64,000 bases of DNA from Pseudoalteromonas sp. MMG010 (GTDB lineage Bacteria > Pseudomonadota > Gammaproteobacteria > Enterobacterales > Alteromonadaceae), in contig NZ_JAGJEG010000008.1 of the NCBI RefSeq assembly GCF_018100905.1, forward strand, positions 62,001-126,000, in the 5' to 3' direction. The notes below the pieces were generated by a model. The model was not told where the DNA came from and ran no database searches. It saw only the letters and a list, made by a program, of their open reading frames with translations. Position 1 is the first letter of the stretch, and each line of letters opens with the position of its first letter. This document shows, in pieces, positions 1-8,631 of the stretch. Made by a program: the position numbers and the translations under genes.

Positions 1-2322
1 CGCGCTTTCGACTTTAATATTTTTGCCTCGGAGTTATTTCAACGTGTTGATGTAAAAAAATCATTTTCTGCCGAAATGGACGAAGGCGGCATAGGTGGAA
101 CAGTAGGCCTTCATACAGCAAAACCATTCGATTTTGATGGTTTTAATACCGCGGTATCGGCTCAGTTAGGTGACAACTCGCAAACAGACGATATAAGCCC
201 ACGCGTTGCAGTACTAATTTCAAACACCTGGGATGATAAATTTGGTGCATTATTTTCTGTCGCTTACAGCAAACGAGATGTTAACGAGCAAGGTTATAAT
301 ACTTATCGCTGGCGTAAAAAGAATGCATCGGGGTCAGATATTTCACAGTTATCAGACGAATTACAAAACAAAATTAATAACGAAGAAGTAAGCTTTTCAC
401 GCGGTAGTCGTTATTCATTATTTGAAAACGAACAAGAACGCCTAGGCACCACTCTTTCTTTACAGTACCGCCCAACCAATAATCTTGAATTAGGCTTTGA
501 TGCTTTATATGGCGAATTGAATAACGACCGCAGTGAATACCATTTACAAAACAGAGGCTCAAGCTCTACAGCGATAGGGTGTACCGGCCCTGCTTACAAT
601 GATGCACCTATATGTTCAACATTAACGGAGCTTGAACTAAACGAAAACAATGATGCTATTTACTCGGTATTTGAAAACGCAGCCATTCACTCAGAAAGCC
701 GTAATCAATATGCTAATACGAAAATAAGTCAATTTGTATTTAATACTGACTGGCAAATTAGTGACGATTTTAATATGACGGCGTTAGTGGGCCGAGCAAA
801 AACACAGTTTGACACCGCCAGCGTAAAAATTTACCTCGAAACCTTTGGTAATGAAACCATAGATTACCGAGACGATGCATACTATGGGCAAAATACATAT
901 GGGTTCGATCCAACCGATAGTAGCTTGTTTCGCTATCACGAAATTGATTTATCAAAAGAAGAGATTACCAATACATTTGACTCAATTAAGCTCGACTTTA
1001 ACTACATACTTAACGATGTTGCTAATATTAAATTTGGCTTATCAAATAAACACTTCGAAAGTGAAAACGGTGAAATCAAATCAGACAACATTAATCGCAG
1101 TGATTGGGAAAACGGTGTGCTTGATGATACCGTAGATGCCAGCCTTACATTTACAAATACCGCCCACAACAAACTACAGTGGGTAAGCGTTGACGTACCG
1201 GGCACTTTAGCAAGCATGAATATTAACCCTGAACTTGATAACCCCGACTTTACCGATAACGTTCAAGAAAAAACATTTGCTGCATATTTGCAATACGAAG
1301 CGCAATGGGAACTGGGCTCTGGGTATTTATTAGGTAATGTTGGCGTACGCCATTACGATACAACCACAAATGCAATTGGTTTAATTAACGCACAAGTGGT
1401 TAATGTTGAAAACGCTTACTCGGGTTTATTACCGGCAATAAACCTAGCGTGGGATAGTAACGACAGCCTAGTATTACGTGCAAGCTACGGCGAAAACCTA
1501 ACTCGCCCTTCATTAGGGGCATTAGTACCAACAGGCGTAGTGCAAAACGACGCCACATCAACCAATGGACTAAGCATTAGCTCAGGTAACCCAAACTTAA
1601 AACCTTATGAGTCGGTTAATTTTGATTTATCTGTTGAGTATTATTTTGAAAACATAGGTTATGCAGCCGTCAGCTACTTTCATAAGTCTATCGATAATTT
1701 TATTATTACCGAAACCTACGATATTCCCTATAGCCAAACCGGATACCCTGAAAGCTTTTTAGGAGATGTAGATGAAAACGGTAACCCGCAAACAGCTGAT
1801 ACTATTTTTACCGTTATTCAACCACAAAACTTAGATGAAAGTGATATTAGTGGCTGGGAATTAGCCTTTCAGCGCGATTTTGATTTTTTACCCGCACCAT
1901 TTAATAATCTAGGCATTATTGCTAACTATACCTTTGCTGATGGCGAAGCGTTATACCGTAATGTGGGGAATTCGGGGGTAGATCAATACAAGTCATTCCC
2001 AGGGCTTTCAGAACACTCTGGTAACTTTACTGTATATTACGACTCTGACACGTGGGGAGCTCGTATTGCTACAGCGTATAGAAGTGACTACATTGCCTCA
2101 GTTCAAGCGGGTAATGGGGATGAGGATGAAAATGGTTTTCATGCGAGTACCTACATCGATGCATCGGCGTTTTATCAAGTTAACGAAAAGCTAAAATTAA
2201 CTATCGAAGCAAGTAACTTAACTAACGAACGTGAAGAGCAGTACTCTGATTCAAGCGACCGTTTATACAATACGACCGTTAATGGCCGTACTATTTATTT
2301 AGGCGCAAGTTACCGCTTTTAA
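1..2322 (+). CDS. TonB-dependent receptor, 5'-truncated by window edge
   Basis: Outer-membrane active transporter for an unidentified substrate, powered by TonB-ExbBD. The frame is open from base 1, so the signal peptide and most of the plug lie outside the window. The first visible residues read like the end of a plug domain (ELFQRVDVKKSF, then GGIGGTV), followed by a long beta-barrel rich in alternating aromatic residues. The protein ends in Phe (GASYRF), as outer-membrane barrels do. The layout resembles the Caulobacter/Xanthomonas-type receptors common in Alteromonadales. An internal ATG at 76 lies inside the plug and is not the real start. The substrate cannot be told from the sequence; no neighbouring catabolic gene helps. 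Confidence 0.93.
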   Translation, partial: RAFDFNIFASELFQRVDVKKSFSAEMDEGGIGGTVGLHTAKPFDFDGFNTAVSAQLGDNSQTDDISPRVAVLISNTWDDKFGALFSVAYSKRDVNEQGYNTYRWRKKNASGSDISQLSDELQNKINNEEVSFSRGSRYSLFENEQERLGTTLSLQYRPTNNLELGFDALYGELNNDRSEYHLQNRGSSSTAIGCTGPAYNDAPICSTLTELELNENNDAIYSVFENAAIHSESRNQYANTKISQFVFNTDWQISDDFNMTALVGRAKTQFDTASVKIYLETFGNETIDYRDDAYYGQNTYGFDPTDSSLFRYHEIDLSKEEITNTFDSIKLDFNYILNDVANIKFGLSNKHFESENGEIKSDNINRSDWENGVLDDTVDASLTFTNTAHNKLQWVSVDVPGTLASMNINPELDNPDFTDNVQEKTFAAYLQYEAQWELGSGYLLGNVGVRHYDTTTNAIGLINAQVVNVENAYSGLLPAINLAWDSNDSLVLRASYGENLTRPSLGALVPTGVVQNDATSTNGLSISSGNPNLKPYESVNFDLSVEYYFENIGYAAVSYFHKSIDNFIITETYDIPYSQTGYPESFLGDVDENGNPQTADTIFTVIQPQNLDESDISGWELAFQRDFDFLPAPFNNLGIIANYTFADGEALYRNVGNSGVDQYKSFPGLSEHSGNFTVYYDSDTWGARIATAYRSDYIASVQAGNGDEDENGFHASTYIDASAFYQVNEKLKLTIEASNLTNEREEQYSDSSDRLYNTTVNGRTIYLGASYRF

Positions 2323-2331
2323 ATAACTTAA

Positions 2332-2364
2332 TATCAGGCTCTATAACCTTAATAGAGCCTGATA
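2332..2364 (+). terminator. Hairpin after the TonB receptor gene
   Basis: A perfect 13-bp stem (2332-2344 pairing with 2352-2364) around a 7-nt loop begins 10 bases after the receptor stop codon. The T-tract behind it is weak, so termination may be inefficient. It separates the receptor from the repeat array downstream. Confidence 0.7.
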
Positions 2365-2524
2365 AATTTGCTACGATTTTATTAATACCTTACCACTTTT
2401 AACTAAACGTAATTTACTCATCGTTTTCTGCCCCTCCTTTAAACATAAATCTAAATAAAACAGCCAGTGTTTGATGCTAAAGACCCCTTTATCTAAACCC
2501 AAACTACTGCTTACAAAAGACGAA

Positions 2525-3310
2525 GGTAAATGAGAAGAAACAACACGATCTAGTTACTAATCACTACTCTAAAAGCGTAGCGCCTCTTTGTGCATATATG
2601 TCTTAATTACTTAAAAACTAAAACAAAAACCAATGTTCACAAAGAGAAGAAAATGAGCGGAAATGAGAAGCAAATGAGCGGAAATGAGAAGCCAAAAACA
2701 CGATCTAGTCACTAAATTACTACTCTAAAAGCGCAGCACCTACAAAGCGTAGCGCCTCTTTGTGCATATATGTCTTAATCACTAGCTTTAATCACTAACA
2801 AATCAAAAACAAAAAACAAAAAACAATGCTCACAAAGAGAAGAAAATGAGCGGAAATGAGAAGCCAAAAACACAAGTTAAAACACGATCTAGTCACTAAA
2901 TCACTAATCACTACTCTAAAAGCGCAGCGCCTCCAGAGCGTAGCGCCTCTTTGTGCAAATATGTCTTAATGTCTTAATTACTTAAAAACTAAAACAAAAA
3001 CCAATTTTCACAAAGAGAAGTAAATGGGGGTAAATGAGAAGCCAAAAACACGATCTAGTTACTAATCACTACTCCAAAAGCGTAGCGCCTCTTTGTGCAT
3101 ATATGTTTTAATCACTTTAAAACTAAAACAAAAAACATTGCTCACAAAGAGAAGTAAATGAGCAGAAATGAGAAGTTAAAAACACGTTCTAGTCACTAAG
3201 TCACTACTCTAAAAGCGCAGCGCCTCCAGAGCGTAGCGCCTCTTTGTGCAAATAATGGCTAATTACTTAAAAACTAAAACTACTGCTCACAAAGAGCAGT
3301 AAATGTAGAA
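2525..3310 (+). repeat. Array 1 of the ~170-bp complex repeat (5 units)
   Basis: Five imperfect tandem units occupy this gene-free stretch. The landmark CTCTTTGTGCA occurs at 2584, 2756, 2947, 3089 and 3240, giving periods of 172, 191, 142 and 151 bp. Each unit runs: CACGATCTAGT; CTACTCTAAAAGCG; one or two AGCGYAGCGCCTC blocks; CTCTTTGTGCATATATGTCT; an A-rich linker; CACAAAGAGAAG; then AATGAGAAGCC. CTCTTTGTG and CACAAAGAG form an inverted pair about 55 nt apart. Array-specific spellings (AACTAAAACA, GAGCGGAAATGAG) set it apart from the arrays at 55.8-61.6 kb. The last unit has AATAATGGCT after TGCA instead of TATATGTCTT. Every frame is broken by stops, so it is not coding. Bases 2365-2524 show nothing I can identify. 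Confidence 0.93.
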
Positions 3311-3494
3311 ATAAAGCCATTGTAAAATAGCATAAAACCTTCAAGCACAGGTTATTGTCAAAAAAGCAAAAGTGATTAGCGATTTACCCTATATATAAGC
3401 ACAATAAAACAAGTAATAATGCACATAACTTATCTACACGCTTTTAGTTATGCTTACAGGCAATACTAAAAGCGATAAAACCAAAGGCTACATT

Positions 3495-4172
3495 ATGATT
3501 ACTTTGCATGGTTTTGCAGCTAGCAACTACTATAACGTGGTAAAACACGTACTTTTATACAAAGCACTCCCATTTAATGAACACCTTATTTATACCAGTG
3601 ATGACGCCTTACTAACCATTAATCCTATGGGCAAAGTACCGGCCATAACCACCGCCGATGGCGTTAACATTGCAGAATCGAGCGTTATATGCGATTACCT
3701 CGAAGAGGCTTTCCCAAGTAACCCGTTATATCCTAACAACCCCGAAAGCCGCGCTTTAGTTCGTCAAATAATGAAAATAGCCGAGCTGTATTTTGAATTG
3801 CCAAGCAGACGCCTTATCCCCTATGCGTTTACAGGTACACAAGCCCCTGAATCACTAAAAGACGAAGTTCGCACACTATTAACCCGAGGGGTAAATGCAC
3901 TTTGCCAATTAACGCATTTTTCTACATGGGTTGTAGGCGAGCAATTTACCATGGCAGACATTTACCTTTATTACGTAAACACCATTGTTACTGCGTTTGG
4001 CTCAAGCCAACTTGAGTGGGATGTAATTGCAGATATACCAGGGATGAAACAATGGCAAATTACACTAAGCCAATCTCCTATAGCCCAACAAATAGAAGCG
4101 GATCGCCAAGCAAATATGCCCGAATTTATGCAAAAAGTAACAGCACAAATTCAAGCTGCTCAGGGCCAGTAG
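3495..4172 (+). CDS. Glutathione S-transferase family protein
   Basis: Probable cytosolic glutathione transferase of 225 aa. The N-terminal thioredoxin-like half has the typical NPMGKVPAI segment (cis-Pro before beta-3) followed by the IAESSVICDYLEE glutathione-binding motif. An all-helical C-terminal half follows. I place the start at the ATG at 3495 because an AAAGG ribosome site lies 7 nt upstream and the family begins MITLHGFAAS; a longer frame from 3450 adds 15 non-conserved residues. The dehydrogenase at 4199 follows after 26 bases and is probably cotranscribed, suggesting joint handling of an electrophile. Substrate unknown. Confidence 0.9.
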   Translation: MITLHGFAASNYYNVVKHVLLYKALPFNEHLIYTSDDALLTINPMGKVPAITTADGVNIAESSVICDYLEEAFPSNPLYPNNPESRALVRQIMKIAELYFELPSRRLIPYAFTGTQAPESLKDEVRTLLTRGVNALCQLTHFSTWVVGEQFTMADIYLYYVNTIVTAFGSSQLEWDVIADIPGMKQWQITLSQSPIAQQIEADRQANMPEFMQKVTAQIQAAQGQ

Positions 4173-4198
4173 TCATCCATAAATAAGGAACAGATATT

Positions 4199-5326
4199 AT
4201 GACAAATACAAATACACAACTTACTTCAACCATTAACGCAGATCACACTCTAACACTTGCTTTGCAAAGCATTGATATGCCTACACCTAATGCCGACGAA
4301 GTTGTTGTGCGTATAGAAGCTGCACCATTAAACCCATCTGATTTAGGGGTCTTGTTTAGCGCAGCCGATATGACCACAGCCAAGCAGTTAGGTACTGAAG
4401 AAAGCACCGTTATTTCTGCCAGCGTGCCTGCGCAGTTTATGCCGTCGCTTGAAAAGCGTGTAAATAAAGCCGTTCCCGTTGGTAATGAAGGCGCGGGGGT
4501 TGTGGTTGCTGCAGGTTCGTCGGCAACGGCACAAGCCTTAATGGGTAAAACAGTGGCAGTGATTGGAGGGGGTACGTACCGTAAGTTTTTATGCGCTAAT
4601 GTGCAAAGCTGTTTGGTACTAAAAGAAGGCACAACCGCAAAAGAAGGGGCATCGTCTTTTGTTAATCCACTGACCGCTTTAGCCATGGTTGAAACCATGC
4701 GTGCAGAGGGTCATAAAGCAATTATTCATGCCGCGGCCGCCTCTAATTTAGGACAAATGCTTAACCGTGTGTGTATTGCCGATAACGTTGATTTAATTAA
4801 TATTGTACGCAAGCCCGAGCAAGAAACATTATTGCGTAACATGGGAGCAAAATACGTAATAAATTCAACTAGCGACACGTTTATTAACGACTTAACGGCC
4901 GCGATAATTGAAACTGGCGCAACCATTTCATTCGACCCTATTGGCGGCGGGAAATTAACAAGCGATATTTTAAATTGTATGGAAGTAGCCGCCTCGCGCG
5001 ATATGCAAGAGCACAGCTTGTATGGTTCAGATACATTTAAACAAGCGTATATATACGGTGCATTAGATCGTGGCCCCATTACGCTTAATCGTAACTTTGG
5101 TTTTGCTTGGGCTGTAAATGGCTTTTTACTCTTTAATGCATTAGGCAAATTAGGAGCCGAAACAGTCATGGCAATGCGCCAACGTGTAGCCAACGAAATA
5201 ACCACCACTTTTGCAAGCCACTATACTCACGAAGTATCACTTAATGGCGCTTTGCAATTAAAAGCCATAGAGGGTTATTCAAAACAAGCCACAGGCGAAA
5301 AATATTTAATTAACCCGCAGGCTTAA
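4199..5326 (+). CDS. MDR-family (quinone/alcohol dehydrogenase-like) oxidoreductase
   Basis: A 375-aa medium-chain dehydrogenase/reductase. The N-terminal GroES-like domain contains AAPLNPSDLGVL and NEGAGVV motifs typical of zinc-independent members. The central Rossmann fold carries a degenerate nucleotide-binding loop (AAAASNLGQM, around residue 180). I see no catalytic zinc Cys/His set, so an NADPH quinone or enone reductase is more likely than an alcohol dehydrogenase. A good AAGGA site precedes the ATG. It pairs with the upstream GST, and a mirror-image MDR/GST pair lies at 10-11.7 kb. Substrate unknown. Confidence 0.86.
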   Translation: MTNTNTQLTSTINADHTLTLALQSIDMPTPNADEVVVRIEAAPLNPSDLGVLFSAADMTTAKQLGTEESTVISASVPAQFMPSLEKRVNKAVPVGNEGAGVVVAAGSSATAQALMGKTVAVIGGGTYRKFLCANVQSCLVLKEGTTAKEGASSFVNPLTALAMVETMRAEGHKAIIHAAAASNLGQMLNRVCIADNVDLINIVRKPEQETLLRNMGAKYVINSTSDTFINDLTAAIIETGATISFDPIGGGKLTSDILNCMEVAASRDMQEHSLYGSDTFKQAYIYGALDRGPITLNRNFGFAWAVNGFLLFNALGKLGAETVMAMRQRVANEITTTFASHYTHEVSLNGALQLKAIEGYSKQATGEKYLINPQA

Positions 5327-5350
5327 TTAAATACAGCTAGTTGCTCATTT

Positions 5351-5386
5351 AAAAGCAGGAATCAAAAAGGTTTCTGCTTTTTTATT
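5351..5386 (+). terminator. Rho-independent terminator of the GST-MDR operon
   Basis: An AAAAGCAGGAA arm pairs with TTTCTGCTTTT (one G-T pair) around a short A-rich loop, followed by a run of T. It begins 24 bases after the dehydrogenase stop codon. Confidence 0.82.
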
Positions 5387-5395
5387 TTCCTTCCC

Positions 5396-5830
5396 AAAAA
5401 TAAACTAGATAAAAAATAAACTAGACAGCCGCTTTAATTTTGCGAACAAAACAATCCCTTTCAATTTTATTTTTTGTTAATAATTTATCTTTTATTACTC
5501 GATAGAAAAATAAACTAGACAGCCACTTTAATTTTACGAACAAAACAATCTCTTTTAATTTTATTTTTTGTTAAGAAAAAATAAACTAGACAGCCACTTT
5601 AATTTTGCGAACAAAACAATCCCTTTCAATTTTATTTTTTGTTAAGAGTTTACCTTTTATTACTCGATTACTTCTATTTCATCCATAAAAGAAAAATAAA
5701 CTAGACAGAAAAATAAACTAGACAGCCACTTTAATTTTACGAACAGAACAATCTCTTTCAATTTGATTTTTTGTTAAGAATGTATCTTTTATTACTCGAT
5801 TACTTCTATTTCATCCATAAAAAACAAATT
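5396..5830. repeat. Tandem repeat beside the transposase (TAAACTAGACAGCC units)
   Basis: Units begin with TAAACTAGACAGCC and continue with CACTTTAATTTT, CGAACAAAACAATC, TTTCAATTTTATTTTTTGTTAA and, in the long form, TTTTATTACTCGATTACTTC. Full units start at 5417, 5511, 5582 and 5714. Truncated heads sit near 5401 and 5697. Periods vary (93, 71 and 132 bp) because the tail is kept or lost. The last copy lies about 200 bp from the 3' end of the RAYT-like gene. The region is AT-rich with no plausible ORF. Beyond it, at 5868-5880, lies a small perfect palindrome (CTGCAT-G-ATGCAG). Confidence 0.9.
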
Positions 5831-5922
5831 AGCACGCTTAAACCTAAATTTGTCCCATGGAAATGTGCTGCATGATGCAGTTGTGATTTATTACTGAATA
5901 GTTTTACTGAGCAGCTTAAGTT

Positions 5923-6897
5923 TTATGCGAATAGTTTCTTGCAGTTACTAATGTTCGCTCGCCGCTTTCTGTTTAAGTTTTCACAGTAACTGACTTGTGA
6001 GGCAGGCCTGCCGACTGCACCATGAAATACACGAGTGAATTTGGTGGTGAGCTTTAACCAGTTTTCGGGGGAAATATTCATTCTTTCGAGTAAGGGTAAG
6101 TGCGTACTTGCAATATAACCATGTTTGTCTTCTCGTATACAGCGCCCTGTTAGCTCAACAAGTTCAAGGTACGATTTAAACTCAAACGGCAACCCTTTTG
6201 GCATTGTTTGACGTGGCTTGCCTGCAAAGCGAAGCAGTGGTTTTGGTTGCTTGCCTTCTTTTGCATATGTTAAACGTTGTTGGACACTGGTATGGTCTGA
6301 CTCCTCTGGCGTTTTAGCTATCTTGGCTCTAATGGGGTTTAAATCAACATACGCCATACAAGCGCCAAGAGCTGCTTCATCTAATAATGCTTGCGATTTG
6401 AATCTGCCTTCCCAGAATCGGCCTGTGCAGTTATCTTCTTTATTTGCTCTGCGGGCTATATTTTCATTTAATAACCGCATAAACCAACTAATACTCGATA
6501 AACGCTTTCGATATTGTTTTACTGTTTGATTAAAAAAGATAAGTTCGGCATTGCTTAGCGTTTCGCCCTGTATATATTTTTGCGTAAGTAAGGTGCCTTT
6601 ACAGAGCTTATGCCAACGAATGATAATCGCTTTATCATTCAGACGATTCACTTTTTTATCATCAACATGCAGTACTAAGTGAGTGTGGTTACTCATAACA
6701 GCATAAGCACATACATCAATACAAAATACTTTGGCTAATTTAAGCAGTTTTTCTTCAACCCAGCCTCTGCGGTGCTCGTATGACTTGCCGGTAAAATCGT
6801 CTTTGCCACATAAATATGCACGGCGCACACAACGCGAAATACAGTGGTAATATTTTGTATCAACCAAACTTATTTGTCGTTTTCTTGCAATTGCCAT
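5923..6897 (-). CDS. REP-associated tyrosine transposase-like protein (HUH/Y1 family)
   Basis: A 324-aa single-strand DNA transposase-like protein of the Y1_Tnp (IS200-like) superfamily. The HUH metal motif is visible as HTHLVLH at residues 71-77. The start (YYHCISRCVRRAYLCG) is typical of the RAYT group. The presumed nucleophile region reads AYVDLNPIRAK near residue 185. It is longer than IS200 TnpA (about 150 aa) and carries a C-terminal extension, as the large Alteromonadales versions do. RAYTs are usually single-copy, domesticated genes that act on neighbouring REP sequences. The frame is intact and the repeats on both sides fit that role. Confidence 0.88.
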   Translation of the reverse strand: MAIARKRQISLVDTKYYHCISRCVRRAYLCGKDDFTGKSYEHRRGWVEEKLLKLAKVFCIDVCAYAVMSNHTHLVLHVDDKKVNRLNDKAIIIRWHKLCKGTLLTQKYIQGETLSNAELIFFNQTVKQYRKRLSSISWFMRLLNENIARRANKEDNCTGRFWEGRFKSQALLDEAALGACMAYVDLNPIRAKIAKTPEESDHTSVQQRLTYAKEGKQPKPLLRFAGKPRQTMPKGLPFEFKSYLELVELTGRCIREDKHGYIASTHLPLLERMNISPENWLKLTTKFTRVFHGAVGRPASQVSYCENLNRKRRANISNCKKLFA

Positions 6898-6975
6898 GTG
6901 ACACCCTGCTTGTTTTTGGCACTAAACAAAGGCTAGCCTCTAACTTATAAAAGTGCAAAATTTAAAGTGGGTGTC

Positions 6976-7030
6976 TTGTTAGTTGTCTTTGTTAGTTGTC
7001 TTTTTGTTAGTTGTCTTGTTGTTAATTGTC
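6976..7030. repeat. Short TTAGTTGTC tandem repeat at the transposase 5' side
   Basis: Three copies of TTAGTTGTC plus one TTAATTGTC lie in about 55 bp, separated by T/G-rich spacers of 4-7 nt. They directly follow the inverted end AAAGTGGGTGTC. Upstream of the transposase gene they could be protein-binding sites, a replication-slippage product, or part of the element end. Confidence 0.75.
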
Positions 7031-7046
7031 GCCTTCAAGATTTTTG

Positions 7047-7421
7047 TTAACAGTATGTCTTTGCAAGTTCAACCAAGCTGTTCTCTAATGCTAACCCAAC
7101 AGCTTTTGTTTCAACATAGCCAAAGATTATTCTCTCTTGAGCACGAAACCAAACACGCTCATCAAAAACACGTACATCTAAGTAAAAACCAACCTTCGAA
7201 TAGTGAGAGGGATCTGCATCTATGCCTTTAGCTACTTGCACTGCTTTCAAATCAGCAAGGAAATCACCATCTACGCGAAACCTTACAGACTCTTTTTTTT
7301 GAGTCTTAACGTCAAACTTTTCCGAGAATCTATCGACGATATCAGAAAATAATTTGGCGTCACAAACATCAAGAGTTGCCTGAGCTCGCGGTGCTACAAC
7401 ATCTAAAATCACTTGGAGCAA
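7047..7421 (-). CDS. Hypothetical protein, 124 aa, TTG start
   Basis: I do not recognise this protein. It is predicted soluble, with mixed charged and hydrophobic segments, no signal peptide and no transmembrane helix. The start codon is TTG: a perfect AGGAGG (minus strand, 7432-7427) sits 5 nt before it, whereas the nearby GTG three codons in would be too far away. The strong ribosome site supports a real gene. It lies between the RAYT-like element and another orphan on the same strand (7512-7931), about 90 bp apart. Both may be strain-specific cargo or remnants of an insertion. Confidence 0.6.
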   Translation of the reverse strand: MLQVILDVVAPRAQATLDVCDAKLFSDIVDRFSEKFDVKTQKKESVRFRVDGDFLADLKAVQVAKGIDADPSHYSKVGFYLDVRVFDERVWFRAQERIIFGYVETKAVGLALENSLVELAKTYC

Positions 7422-7511
7422 AAATTCCTCCTAAAATACAGTTAACACCAAATTAAGCGGCGAAATACCGCTCTTGTATTTTGTCCATCTTCAATTTTTT
7501 TGTTATGCTCC

Positions 7512-7931
7512 TTACCCTCGTACATTCTTATAAACATAGTAACAGCCAGTCGAAACAGCCAATGAACACAGAAGCAAAAACAACCAAAATTCAAAAGGTC
7601 CTTGATCATAATATAACCCATACATAGTAGAAAAACCTATTGCCACAATACTTAAGGACAACAGATTCAACTTTTTCAATTTGATTAAAATTAATGCGGC
7701 CGGCAAACCAATAATAAGAGCAAACACGTATGCTCCGATCAAGCTTGCAAAAATGTAAAACCCTACTAATGATAGATAGTCAGAGTTATTTGATGAAAAG
7801 ATGTAATCTAAAAATAATGCGACGATAACTGCTGGCACAACGAACATTGGACCTAAGGCGAGAGACCATCCTAGTTTTTTCAATATCAACCTCAAGTCTC
7901 CAATGGAATATAACCATTTATTGAACACCAT
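7512..7931 (-). CDS. Hypothetical four-helix membrane protein, 139 aa
   Basis: An inner-membrane protein of unknown function. Four hydrophobic segments are visible at about residues 24-46, 55-82, 90-108 and 114-134, with basic residues (KLKKLN) between the second and third. No signal peptide and no recognisable family motif. It follows an AT-rich intergenic region and is transcribed toward the 7047-7421 orphan. The ORF length and hydrophobic pattern make it convincing as a gene, but not as any named product. Confidence 0.65.
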   Translation of the reverse strand: MVFNKWLYSIGDLRLILKKLGWSLALGPMFVVPAVIVALFLDYIFSSNNSDYLSLVGFYIFASLIGAYVFALIIGLPAALILIKLKKLNLLSLSIVAIGFSTMYGLYYDQGPFEFWLFLLLCSLAVSTGCYYVYKNVRG

Positions 7932-8145
7932 TTTGGTGGTTTATAACACACCATAACGGCGTATATTACATCCCCTAATAATTTCACCAATAATTACCTT
8001 TTAAATAAATAATTAGAATAGGCTGATTAAAAAGGTGATGTAATTTAAATCACCACCTGTTACAGCAGTCATAATTTTGCAATATAAATGTCGTATTATT
8101 GCACTTCGATAAACAAACAGCCCACAAGTAAGACTAAGTAAACGT

Positions 8146-8631
8146 ATGAGCACACCTTTAGCACAGCTAGCATTTACCCTACAATCACCTGTAGATCATT
8201 TATCTGCGGCTATGCAACATACCTTAGAATATGAAAAGCTGACAATAAACGCTAATAGCTTACACAGTGTTACGTTGCAGTGCTTATTACCTGATGATGC
8301 ACACGAAGGTGACGCAATTTCGCTAAGTGCGACACAAGTTAATGTACGTGGTAGTCACTACTTTAGTGAAAAAAAGCTAACCCAGGCACATTTAGATACT
8401 GGCTATGTAAATTTACAACTCAATAAAATTTCAACCAGTCAGTGTTTTGTTATGCAAATGATGTTGCATGGCAAACACGCAACACTAAAAAACAGCATAC
8501 AATTTGATATTCATATAAACGCTTATCAGCAAGGCTATAAACAAACGCAAGTTAAGCCCAGTAATACAAAAAAGCAAAGCGTAAAACATTACTTTTCTAG
8601 TATGAGCTCTACCTTTTTATCGTTATTTTAA
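8146..8631 (+). CDS. Hypothetical protein, 161 aa
   Basis: Unrecognised soluble protein with no signal peptide or membrane segment. The middle is predicted beta-rich (SVTLQCLLPDD, ISLSATQVNVRG, GYVNLQLNKIS), and the C-terminus is basic and Ser-rich. It converges on anmK: the two stop codons overlap by four bases (8628-8631). The ribosome site is weak. Upstream (8034-8054) a small inverted GGTGAT/ATCACC pair could be regulatory. It could be a lineage-specific Alteromonadales protein. Confidence 0.7.
   Translation: MSTPLAQLAFTLQSPVDHLSAAMQHTLEYEKLTINANSLHSVTLQCLLPDDAHEGDAISLSATQVNVRGSHYFSEKKLTQAHLDTGYVNLQLNKISTSQCFVMQMMLHGKHATLKNSIQFDIHINAYQQGYKQTQVKPSNTKKQSVKHYFSSMSSTFLSLF

Larger units (their letters stand above)
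5417..7030 (-). mobile_element. RAYT-type element: HUH transposase gene with flanking repeats and inverted ends
   Basis: On the plus strand, GACAGCCACTTTAATTTT at 5721 points toward the transposase gene. On the other side the minus strand carries GACACCCACTTTAAATTTT (6957-6975), also pointing at the gene. The two are clear imperfect inverted repeats flanking 5923-6897. The left end is amplified into the tandem repeat at 5396-5830; the right end abuts TTAGTTGTC repeats at 6976-7030. Both arms read GTGG on the outward strand (AAGTGGCTGTC, AAGTGGGTGTC). RAYT-linked REPs carry a GTAG/GTGG tetranucleotide, so a link is possible. The exact limits of the element are inferred. Confidence 0.55.

Noticed and set aside
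4243..5208. Long minus-strand ORFs opposite the MDR dehydrogenase
   Set aside because: Shadow frames: Ser/Ala-rich with no family features, opposite a clear dehydrogenase.
6218..6529. Plus-strand ORF opposite the transposase
   Set aside because: Fully antisense to the well-supported HUH transposase gene; an open frame by chance.
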